From positions 415,001 to 479,000 of the forward strand of contig OY725506.1 in NCBI GenBank assembly GCA_963281255.1: a stretch of DNA of 64,000 nucleotides, given 5' to 3'. This document shows, piece after piece, positions 22,395 to 33,500 of the stretch. The translations under genes were made by a program, and so were the position numbers. How positions within the stretch are numbered: the stretch's first letter is position 1; the number at the start of each line of letters is the position of its first letter. Source of the stretch: Aphrocallistes beatrix (Eukaryota; Porifera; Hexactinellida; Sceptrulophora; Aphrocallistidae). Under the pieces are notes generated by a model. The model was not told where the DNA came from, searched no databases, and worked only from the letters and a program-made list of their open reading frames with translations.

Positions 22395-23190
22395 CTTTAT
22401 TTAATTAATGTTAGTTATAAACTCATTGACAATATTCAATAGAATACAATTGCGTAATACACGAGATATTATTCAGAATGTTTGGAATTTCCCAAGTCTA
22501 CCATCTGATTAACACTCTTAGAAGTTGCAATGAGAATTTAATTGAAATATTCCAAAGATGCTATTGTTCGTTTTGAGTTGAAAACAAATTTTAAAAAAGC
22601 TCCACACAAAGTAATTCCTTTTTGCATCTGATCAACATTTGTAGGCCTCTCAACACACGTGTCGTCGAAATATAATCAATATAATTATTTGCTTTTAGAT
22701 TTGAATGTGCATACTTACTGTACTCAATAGTATGTGAAAAATTCACACATGTGAGAAAAAGATGCATTCAAGTGGAATTCTCTGTTATTGAAATGCTTCA
22801 ATGATTCTACCATCAAAATTATCCAATAATGCAGGTTTATGGTTAATAATATTAACAGCAGATAAATCTGAAATGCCTTCCTGCACAGGAAATAATTCTT
22901 GTGGCAAGAGATTTTATGTAAAATCTAAACCTTCGAATTAATAATATACGCAGCTATCTATTCTCCTCTGGCTAGCATTCAGAAGTATTCTGTGAGAGTG
23001 CCATGGGTGGAATTTCCATTCGCATCATCCTACATGATTTCTGGGAAATTCCATTGGATCTCCGTGGTTGGAATCCCTGACCCCGAATATTCAGGCGCGT
23101 GAGAATTAGCTGCTAGTAATACTAACTTGGAATTAATAAAATATTTTGAAATAAATAACTTATATTCTAGGCCTTATGTTGAATCTAAGT
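22395..23190 (+). pseudogene. Subtilase deletion scar B
   Basis: 22415-22830 matches the subtilase upstream region. 22875-22955 then matches the end of exon 5 (GATAAATCTGAAATGCCTTC, corresponding to the DKSEMPSC text of S5), followed by a stop and the shared 3' flank. The TATA box and exons 1-4 are missing. The last-exon remnant reads KSEMPSCTGNNSCGKRFYV, so it came from a copy different from S5. Confidence 0.75.
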
Positions 23191-23289
23191 CTAGGCGATT
23201 ATCTACATACCTACATACCTCTCACAGATATATAAAAACTAGTACCTATATATATATATATATATATATTCATAGTCAGCCGCAATGCT

Positions 23290-23665
23290 CCATCCAGGTG
23301 TTGGAATACTTGCAATCGATCCTACGAAATCCGACCTCTTTGGGAAAAATATAAAATAACTAATAGTAGGCAGGAATAAATGTTATTGGTAGCCTATTAG
23401 TAGTGTGTATTTATACAGCATAAGATGTATCCAATCAAGCTTTGGAATTTCATAAAGTGACGAGTTGTTCACATTAGAATATTTCTTGCAACTGCATTTA
23501 ATCCTTTGATTGCTACTTCCCAAGTACAGTAATGGGGTGAATCTGCTAGAATTCGTACTGAGTACAGATTTGCATCCTTCGCTACTCCGCTGCCCACACC
23601 TCCTGCTATTCCAGCAAAATGGGTCCCATAATTATCCCAAAGATATCTTCCTTGCTCATTATTCA
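23290..23665 (-). pseudogene. Subtilase fragment S7 (exon 3 and start of exon 4)
   Basis: 23478-23665 encodes an exon-3-like stretch (NNEQGRYLWDNYGTHFAGIA, then SGVAKDANLYSVRI), where the catalytic-His position is Tyr. 23295-23330 holds the first bases of exon 4 after a normal acceptor region. Exon 3 starts abruptly at the 3' flank of the gene at 23897 through a short shared AATAATGAGC-like join. No other exons are found. Confidence 0.8.
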
Positions 23666-23896
23666 AGTTTGTTTTTAATAAAGCATAGATTCATAGAGCA
23701 AAATAATAGAATAGTGACACAGTTAGACAGACTAAATTAGTTAATACAACATAAGGCCTAGAATATAAGTTATTTATTTCAAAGTATTCCATAAAGTTAC
23801 CAAGTTAGTACTACTAGCAGCTAATTACTCGCTAGTTAGAGCGTGAATACTTCTGAATACTGGTCTGAGAGCAAAATAGATAGCTGAGTATATTAT

Positions 23897-26893
23897 TCAT
23901 TCGAAGAGCTTAGAGGTTACTTGAAGTCTCTTTCCAATAGCATCCCCTCTTATGCAGGAAGGCATTTCAGATTTGTCAATGTCCTTAGCATTCGTAGAAG
24001 TGAACCTTTTTACTATGTCAGAAATGGTCAAATCAGGGTTACTTCCCTTCATGCATGCAACCACTCCAGCAACGAGTGAAGAAGCAGTAGATGTTCCACT
24101 CTTTAATGTGAAACCTGTTTCATATTACAAATAGATTAGAAATCAGCGATTTTATTTAAACACAACATATCAAAGGCGTATGCATCAGGTGGAAGTGGTC
24201 CTGTTTGAATCAAAAAGTGGTTGAAGTCGGTCCAACCGTAAAATGGTCCTTTTGGAGGATATAATGGAGAAACAATGGAGATATCATAGTCCAACTGTAA
24301 CCAATAGCTACGTCCCTGCATATCAATGCTAATAAAGAAGAATCAATGTTTGTTTCACTTACCAGAATAATCTGTGTTACTAGCGCTTAAAATGTTCACC
24401 CCAGGTGCTATTGTTTCAACACAGGTTCCATAGCCAGAGTTCGGCCATATCTTCTTCTTACAGCTACACTGCTCATACTCATGTGCACCTACGCACAAAG
24501 ATCCTCGACATAATGTTTTCTCGTGACATTCGACAGGAGAGTCTCCACTGGGAAAAACTGTGATAATTCCCACAGCCGTTAATGCGGTGGAAGCTCTGTA
24601 TACCAACTTGTTATCACCTGAGATTGTGATACTTGCAATCGATGCCACAAAATCTGGCCTATTAATTCAATAAATTAATTCAATATATAAAATATATAAC
24701 GAATTTCATTGGTCAGCACAATTTGTCACCAATCTCGGCTATCACTATATTATTCTATATTATTCTATCACCTAAAATGGCTGAGTTATAATCGAAAAAC
24801 TGTTTTTCTAATTCCTATAATTTCTAATTACAAAGAAGGTGATAATGACGTCATAATTCCACGATGAGTCGACATTTTCGTCTGAGGTCAGAAATTAGTG
24901 GAGCCATAGCCAAAACACTCTAATATGCAAAAGATCAGCTTGAAGTACCTGGCAGTTTCTTCAATCAATTCGTTACAGTGGCAATACTAGTAGTAATATT
25001 ATTTAACAAGCGCCTGGTGATATAAAGAAATGGTTCATTGTTTCTAATTCTCCTAAAAAAATTGTCATTTATCTACGGTTATACTCATGAATTCAATGGA
25101 AAAGAAAGATTAGGTTCATGGTAAAGGAATTTACTCCACATTGAGCTAACTTATCCTAGAATAGTCAATCTGAAACTACAAAGTTCGCATCTCACCTCTT
25201 AAGAGAGTTCATAGTGAAGAGTTAAGTTAAAATTACAAGTATGTACCTCAGTGAATTCGTGTTATGCATTCTGAAGACTGCTTCCATTCCGCTGAGGACT
25301 GTTACCCAATTGCCAAAAAAGGGTGCAGGCCCTTTGACTCTCACAGAGTACAGATTTGCATCCTTCGCAAATCCACTTTTTACACCTCCTGCTATTCCAG
25401 CATAGTGTGTGCCTGTACCGATAGGGTCTCTTCCCTGCTCATTTGTATTGTAATGAGCGTCGATAGCATCGAAGCCTAGTTTTGCTCTTGTTCCACTCTG
25501 CCAAATATCCGTAAACCTACACATTGTAATCATTTATTATGGGACTTTTAGTGCAGCTCCTATTATAGTAATGTTTTATTGGTATCGACGGAGTACGACG
25601 TATGTCCTTCAGTTCGTCTTTGAGAAAGATACGGGACCGATTTTACCAAACTTGAACAGACATTCCATATATGGGATAGGTTTTCACCTGATGTAACTAT
25701 TATTCATATTTTCACACATTTCCTAAAAACGTGACAAAATGTGGTGACCATTGATATTGAATAATTTCAACTTTACAGTTGAAGGTGGAGGGCAGAAAAA
25801 AATGACCATTTTTCCGTACCTTCAATGCTAAATTCATGGATTTGATTGGCTAATACAATCCGACATATTTTCTTGAAAGGTGTTAGATTTTTTCAAAGGT
25901 TGATCCAAGGATCAAATATCCACCATACACGGAATATTTGACCCAAATTGGTACAATTCAGTATGTACCGTCATTATAATATCTATACATTAGTGCTACC
26001 AGAAATCGGAATGATCATAGTAGATCCCTGAGTCGAGAATATAGATGTCAACGCCTGATCCAAGGTTATCTGGAGTGTAACCTTTGTCATCAGCACAACC
26101 CAGATCATTGATAATGTCCAAGTTATAGCGATAAATGGAAGGATGATCAATAATGATAGAATTGTCTCGCTCGAAGGACACGTAGGGGTCTACAGCTTGG
26201 TCTGGTATGATGTCATCAACATTTGGTAGTTTTGATACCTACAGTTGAGGGATATTAAATATTTTCAATTATTATAATATTTTATTCTTATTGATTCATG
26301 AATTGATAGAATTTAAATATAGAATATAATATTCAGATGGCAGCACTTATTTACAGGTTTGGAAGGATTTCTTTGAGATAAAATTCCAAAAATTCTCAGT
26401 AATTATGTATGTAAATATGATTCTGCAAAACCTAGATATAAATCGATAATTTTAAAACTTAAGATTAATGGGTTAATTAATTGACAGCCTGATAAGATTG
26501 ATCTAAGAACAGCATCCTATAAATGATTAACGGAGTTTGAATGTATAGATTTCGAATATCTGATTTGAAGAGGTCTATGAAAAGTTTTGATTCCAATTTT
26601 ATAATTCTTGGAATAATGGCACAATGATTCGTGAGGCAAACTTAATGTTAACTCACCATCTCAGCTGTAGCCTCACTCATGTTTCCGTACACGAAAGGCA
26701 GTATTGAAGTTAAGGAGCCTACTTGCATCTCTTCACGAGTAGAAGAGGCGTGCACTTCCATTCTCTGAATCAGCTCTTCGATGTCTCCAGCATCTGATCC
26801 CTCATTCAGGAGGATGATGTACCTCTCGTGATCAGGAAATTGTCCCCCAGCTACCATAGTGGCCAGAAGGAATGCACAGACGTATACAAACAT
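23897..26893 (-). CDS. Secreted proteinase-K-like protein S5, catalytic His missing
   Basis: Five exons join in frame to 419 residues: 26657-26893, 26000-26238, 25247-25516, 24363-24658, 23897-24114. The order is signal peptide, I9 propeptide, S8 domain. Asp148 is present (ILDSGIYYDH) and the nucleophile Ser356 is present (SGTSTASSLVAG). The His position is Thr193 (GTGTHYAG), and the oxyanion segment reads PSGD rather than SGN. It is the copy closest to an active enzyme and may show the first step of decay. The cysteine motif reads EQCSC. Intron 3 contains a reversed rolling-circle fragment. The promoter pair at 27048-27093 is intact. Splice sites are GT-AG and phases match S2 and S4. Confidence 0.87.
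24720..24985 (-). mobile_element. Reversed fragment of element A family
   Basis: The reverse complement matches the first half of element A: AACGAATTGATTGAAGAAAC, then text like GGCTATGGCTCCACTAA and the GACGTCATTATC region. It lies in intron 3 of the subtilase at 23897-26893. Neither terminus is complete. Confidence 0.6.
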
Positions 26894-27047
26894 TTGTATT
26901 CCTAAAATGTCCTATAAATAAACTAATCAATTAAAAACAAAATCGATTTTAATTATAAATTTTTTTTCTTAGTAACTGAAGTTTGGTTGTTTGATGTTTC
27001 TTCTATGGAATTTCTCGATTAAAGTAGATTATTCAATCCATTGCTTG

Positions 27048-27093
27048 TATTTATACTAGAAGCATCCACCAGCAGATGCGAAAATGTAATTGG
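27048..27093 (-). promoter_or_regulatory. Core promoter of subtilase S5
   Basis: On the minus strand CCAATTACATTTTCGCATC (27075-27093) precedes TATAAATA (27048-27055). The layout is the same as in the pseudogene at 13446-14341, of which this is the direct duplicate. A likely 5' UTR intron precedes the ATG. Confidence 0.6.
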
Positions 27094-27654
27094 ATAATAT
27101 TGATGGTGAATCGTCCGAGCATTTACAACATTACCTTTATACAGAATTACTTTTAAGTGTATTCTCTCATACTCACATGTTGTATATAGAGAATTTAAAT
27201 TCCACCACATGTATTTTGAAAGCCCAATCAATGCTGATCATGAGTTTGAATGGAAATTCTTTGTTTTGAATTTATCATTATATTTTTATTAAATTATAAT
27301 TTTTTTAGCAATCCAATGAGATTCGCATATCAACTTGTAGGAGTGTTATATTAGATGAGAATACTTTTTCTCCTCTGGCAATTTGGACAATAGTGAATTG
27401 AATACACTTGTTAACTAATCTAGATAATAAACCGTTGAGAATTGTTATATTCTCTATTCTGGTTGTAATTATGAAGCTGCAATATCAGTATGTTGACTGA
27501 AACCTTTAATCTGCTGCCTATACTATGATGATAGTAACACAGCCTAAATCTCGGGGTCAATAAAAATGTGTAAGTTGTCGACTCCTAATCTTCGAATGAA
27601 CCTTTCTAGATAGTTAAGAATCATTTAAATAATATATACAACAAATATGGACGT

Positions 27655-27810
27655 TCATCAATAATACCAGGGATGACCTGAGCTGGTATTAGTGCTCTAT
27701 TGCCATGAACCTGTATCAGAGGAAGGAACAGTGTAGAAACTCAATCAATCCATCTTTATTTAAAGTATGAAAGTTTTGAGATAAACTTATTGACGATCAT
27801 CAATAGAATA
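27655..27810 (+). repeat. Upstream-region fragment joined to subtilase S6
   Basis: This copy of 16500-16660 contains GATGACCTGAGCTGGTATTA and ends CATCAATAGAATA, where it joins the last 22 bases of exon 1 of the next pseudogene. The join removes the TATA box and the signal-peptide sequence. Confidence 0.7.
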
Positions 27811-29805
27811 CAGTGAGGCTACAGCTGAGATGGTGAGTGATTAAAATGTGCATCGTATCGAAAATAAAAGCGACATTAAAAATTAAATTGTACTTGTATT
27901 TAAAAACCTAAAGAATCAAAAATAGCTGTTTTCATTTAAATCAGACAAATCTATTAATAGAATGATAAAACCCTGATGGCGCCGGACCACACATTTATCG
28001 TTCGCAATTGATCCATATTTCTTAATTTTTCAAAAAAATTCAAATTGTCAAAAACGTATGCTTTCATTGCTTCATGAATTTAGAGAGTGAGAAATAATGT
28101 TTCTCATCTCCAGGTTTCAAAACTACCAAACGTTAAATTAATTGAGAAGGATCAAGTTATGGAAACGGTCGAGGATGAATATCGGTACAATCCCATGATG
28201 GATAGTTCTGGCTTCCATCGCTACAACCATAATGTGGATTGTACTGATGACTATTTCACACCATTTAACTATGGATTAGGAGTAGACATATATGTCGTCG
28301 ATTCAGGAATCAATTATGATCATATAGACTTCAGGTTAGCATTGATGCGTGAATACTGAATGAACTCTCCATCAAGTTTAATACGATTAATTCTCTGCAC
28401 TTAATAATTTGTAGATGGAGAAATGGGACGAGTGGAACGAGGGCAAAGCTAGGGTTTGACGCTGTAGACGATATACATGGAACTAATGAGCAAGGAAGAG
28501 ATGTACAGGGTGGAGGAACCCACCTTGCTGGAATAGCAGGAGGTGTGGACAGCGGAGTAGCAAAGGATGCAAATCTGTACTCTGTACGAATCAGATCGTG
28601 GCAGTCGAATTACAATACTGGGCAAACGTAATCTCAGGATTAGATGCAGTTTCTAGATTACATGATGAAAACTCAAAGAGGTATATATTCTAGTGTAAAC
28701 GACTCATCACTTTGTGTGTTTGTTGATTCTTGAAGCGCTCAATCTCAAAGTTTGGTTAGATACATCTTATGCTGTGTAAATACACACTAGTAAGCTAGCA
28801 AAAACATTTTTTTCTGTTTACTATTTGTTATTTTCTATTTTTTTCTCAAACAGGTCGGATTTCGTAGGATCCATTGCAATTATTGCAATAGCTGGATGGA
28901 AGGATTTAGCTGACAAGGCGGGTAGGGAATTTGTGGCTCTAGGAATAGTCGTAGTTGTTCCCAGTGGAGGATTATCAGAAAACGAATTCACGGGTTCCTT
29001 ATGTGGCTCAAAATATATATGCGTAGCACCATTTCGCTATGATGAGTGCACCTGCAAAAAAATGAAGTGGAGATATTTCGGCAATCGACCATGTATCGAC
29101 TTTATGGCACCTGGAGAGGCCATCTTAAGCGCTAATTATGAATCTAATAATAGTGAGTGAACAATTTAAGATATAAACTAAACATGCCAATACCAATTCG
29201 TTTTTGTAAACATTTAACAGAATGCATTACTTCATCAATATTTGGAGCCGATCCCATTCAGCTAATCATCATCACCCGAACCTTCGATAATTACCCGATC
29301 CTAAGTAGTTCAGGTAATCAAGGTTATCCTGTTTTATACAGTCACTATTAAATAGCTGCATAATGCAATATTTTATACCGCCATTCACAACAACGGCCAA
29401 GAAACTGAGTATATATGTCCATTAGTCTCTATGTAATAAGTCTCATCATCACTTATTAAGTGGAAAATGGGAAGTGGCGCTCAAATATATTTCTCCGGAT
29501 TATCTTAGGCGCCAGTAAGCACAAGAGAATTCTATAATTAGCACTTGGCATATGTGCTAGTCTTGACTGTTGTTAAATATAAAATTATTTTTTCTCTTGT
29601 ATATTCCAGGTTATAGTTTTAAGAGTGGGACTTACCCTCGGAGGCTTCTGCTCACGTGGTTGGAATAGCTGCTCTGATGAAGACAGCAAACCCTGCTATG
29701 TCCCAATCCGAGATAGTGAAGAAGTTAACGTGTAATGAAGTTGATGACATTGAAAACTCTTATATTAAGAGAGTATATGTCAGTCCAGAGCTGATCTATC
29801 ATTAA
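27811..29805 (+). pseudogene. Subtilase pseudogene S6, 5'-truncated with two frameshifts
   Basis: Only the last 22 bp of exon 1 remain (27811-27832). Exons 2 (28114-28334), 3 (28415-28680), 4 (28854-29152) and 5 (29610-29805) keep their splice sites. A frameshift near 28615 in exon 3 leads to a stop, and another near 29637 in exon 5 (SGTYP then out of frame) does the same. The Asp motif is kept (VVDSGINYDH), the His position is Gly (GGGTHLAG), and the Ser position is Tyr (SGTY). The cysteine motif DECTC is kept. The end is tail-to-tail with the intact NLR. Sequencing errors could mimic the frameshifts but not the missing exon 1. Confidence 0.85.
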
Positions 29806-29829
29806 CTAACATTCAAAGCCATCTATTTT

Positions 29830-30585
29830 GCTCTCAGACCAGTATTCAGAAGTATCATGCTCTAACTAGCGAGTAATTAGCTGCTAGTAGTACTAGCTTG
29901 GTAAATTATGAAATACTTTGGAATAAATAACTTATATTCTAGGCCTTATGTTGTATTAACTAATTTAGTCTGTCTAACTGTGTCACTATTCTATTATTTG
30001 CTCTATGAATCCAAGCTTTATTAATGACAAACTTGAATAATCTCAAGGGTTTAATGCGGACGAAAAAATAAACGCCTAGGCGATTATCATATTGAACACG
30101 GATCAAAATAAATTAATTCTTAATCCAAATGCTTATTCCATTGTTTTTCATAAATTATGGAGGCTTTCCTTTTAAATGTGACTAAAATCATCATAGTATC
30201 TCAATCACAAGTGAAGTGGAAGCAATTTAGTTTCGTGTATGATTTATGAAACAACCTGTATATATCTCAATTACATTTTTATTCCACTATAATCCGAGAT
30301 TTTATTTTCCCTAAGTGACAACAATGGCTGTAGATCGATATTTGAGCGTCTAAGATTAAAATGATTTTCTAGGGGGCAACCCCCCCCCCCAGCTTTTATT
30401 TTATTTTTCCAAAACTTGGCGCCTATGATATCATGCCATTGATACTCAGTACTATATGGTATATATACTGACCTACTAAAGTAGCCATTCATACATCACA
30501 ATTCATACATCACAATATTCCCATACAGGTAGTTGTTTATAGGGAGCCAATAGCATTCAATTAGCAACAGATACACTCAATTTAG
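29830..30585. other. Intergenic between convergent S6 and NLR
   Basis: It begins with the shared subtilase 3' flank (to about 30050). The rest is AT-rich, with a C-run near 30378 inside GGGGGCAACCCCCCC, probably a transposon end. I see no gene or RNA in it. Confidence 0.6.
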
Positions 30586-33500
30586 CTAATTTGCTGAAAG
30601 TACTTCAATGAGTTTGTCTTTCCATTCAATCTGAATAGAACATTGTTCAGCTACCTGTTCGAGAAGTTTCCGCTGTTCGGGATCAGGATACGAAAGTTCG
30701 GATTTAGAAAGTTCCAGAATTTTGATATGTGGAGGTGTCAGGATAAAGTGCTTGATCGGGAGACAAGAGTTAGAACTGAGTCCGCAACGTTGAATCCATA
30801 AATACCTAATGGCTGGATGGTAGTTAAGACTGTGACAAAGGACCAGCATTCCAGAGTCTTGTAAAGGAGTATCAAAGAGTTTCAAGTAAACGAGTGACTT
30901 CATATCTGTTAAAGCTCTGTACCAGCAGTTTATATCATCAGGTGTGAATTCGCAAAATAGCAGTTGTAACGATATCAAGTTGGAAAATGTTGAAAATAGA
31001 TCTAAGCAACTACCCCAGCTGTCGAACCCAATTCTATTTAGGGCGATTAAGCTGATCACTCTCAGTGAAGTGGAATTCTCAGATATTAGTCGTGAGATAG
31101 AGTCTCGGTAGGATGGATTAGGAGATGGGGAGGAAGCAGAGTGTAGACTGAGGTATGTGATAGAACTGAGTTGATGCAAGTATTGCAATGCTTCGTAGCA
31201 ATCTTGCTTCATTTCCCAATACAACTCTTTCAGCGAGGAGAGCGCTGATAGGATGTCAGCTGTCACTGGGAGATAATCGTCGTAGTCCCTAATGTACAGT
31301 CCATTGAGCGGATTGCCTGTTATTAATTGATGGATGACTGACCAATCGGAATCATTCCATTTGGGCTCATAGAACAAATTGTGCAATGACGTGAATTGAT
31401 GGGTCAAGTTCAGTAACATTGAGTAGTTCAAGGAGGTTAGAGATAACTTCAAACTTCCAGTGAATTGGTTGTTTGAAGGAAACAGCAGGTGAGAACTGTT
31501 ACAAGCTGTCAGGTCGCAAGATATTAAGTCAATACTAATTCTGGTGTCAGTAGGTAGAGTGGCAGAGGAGAGCGGATCTGTGAAGGAAAGGATCGTTTCA
31601 AAATCTTCCTCAACAAACACGAGTGCTAAATAATTCAGATGGCAAGAGGAGAGTTGTGCGAGTAGAGATTTGAACTGCGTAGCGGGAACAAAACTGGTAT
31701 TTATAGTAATGACATTAAAGTCATGAACAAATCGCAATGACTGTATGAAACAATGCCAATCATTTGGTGACACAGTGAAGTTGAAATTCAAACAGAGAGG
31801 ATAAGGAAACAGTTTATTAAAATAGGCGAAATGTTCACAAATAGAATCACAATTCATTTCGATAATTAGAGTGGATAGTAACAGGAATGAAATTGTGAAT
31901 TCTGTCCAGCCTGAAACGTTTACAAGTTCAGTAAAATAACTCAGTTGATAAATCGTCGGTACTTCTGAGAAAGACAGTGGTTTAGGCATTACATGTCGGC
32001 AGATAATGGGCGTCATGAAACCTGCGTCCTGCTTCAAGATGCCACTAACAAAGCGGATCACCATCTTGTACATGGACAGGTACTGGGTGGAAGTCGTGAA
32101 GTAGCGGATGATGTAGCACTGATTTCTCCACGCATTGTCGCATATGGAAACTGCCGCCATGAACTCTTGAATTGTGAGGTGTTGGAATGTCCACAGCTTC
32201 ACTCGAACACCAAAATTCGTCACTTTAACATGAGCCTGCATCAGGCCGAGACGTTCACTGTTCAGGGATTCGCCTTCAAGTTTCAGTGGAATGTGTCTGT
32301 CAGAAGTTAGTTCTCTTTCGAAAATGCCTTGATTCGCTTCCAGGCCGATTTCATGGATGCATTCTCGGATGGCCGGGTCGAAATTTGACAATTGGAGAAC
32401 TTTGCTGTGTTCTTTCAGGCCCATTCTGGACAATTGGCGCCTGATGATGTATACGATCAGCTGGAGGTACAGGTGGGACATAGTGTGACTTAAGATGGAA
32501 TTTGATTGGTTGAATAGAGAGCTGAACAGACTCGCGTTCACTGGCACGAGTGCGAGCTGTTTTATCTCGTCGTGACGAACGAACATCTCACGGACGGCAT
32601 TCAACTTTTCAACACTCTCGATTCTTTTCGAGAAATAAAGGTCTCGGTTTTGAGGAGAGAATCCGAGGACCTGGAAGTTATCATCGATCTTGAGATCCTT
32701 GCCATAATCGAGATGGAGTTCAGTCCATTGGCTGGGACGACTTGTCACTAGGATGGTAGAGAGAGTGAGGAAGCGTCTCTCGAGAATTTGACAGAGTAAA
32801 GTGGAGTCGAACGGAATGCTCTTAATAAACTCATCGGCACCGTCCATGATGATGAGCAGTCCCTCTCCGTCTGATCTCAGCAAGTGCTGGGAGAGGGATC
32901 GACTCCATTTGGCGCCAAAAGACATGGAAAGGGGTAGCCATTTCAGAATGAATTCCTCGTCGATCTTATTTCGTTTCTCGTGTCTCGCCTGCTCGAGTTG
33001 ATGCCACTTCGGATTGCGACACGGTATGGAGATGGTGTAGCGGAAATTGGTCAGCTGGTGAGTGCCATACAGGAAGGCAAAGTGTGTGCAGAGGAAGCTC
33101 TTACCACTGCCAGGGTTCCCTATTAGGCACCATACTTTACTTTCTGAAGAGTCGATAGTGGTGACAATGGACTCGAAATCGACCACATCCACCTTTTCGA
33201 ACTCGACCTTCTCATGGATGTGTCGCAAGAAATCAATCTCGTTTATGCCACTTTCTTCCTCCATTCTCTTTTCAGGAGTTTCAACCTTTATGACAGTGAG
33301 GGGTGTGAAGACAGATTCTATGGGGACACTGGCCTCATCGAGAACGACACTAACATTCTTGTGGTGTGTTTTCATGTATTTGGTTAATTTGAATTCCCAA
33401 AATTCAAGATCTTCATCGTCATCATCGCCAATATTTAATTCGAGAAGCATTTCACTTTGAAAACGTTCTTGAGACATATCTCGGAACACTGAAACGTATT

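Noticed and set aside
27811..29805. S6 as a functional gene with sequencing errors
   Set aside because: Single-base errors could explain the two frameshifts, but exon 1 and the promoter are physically replaced by repeat sequence.
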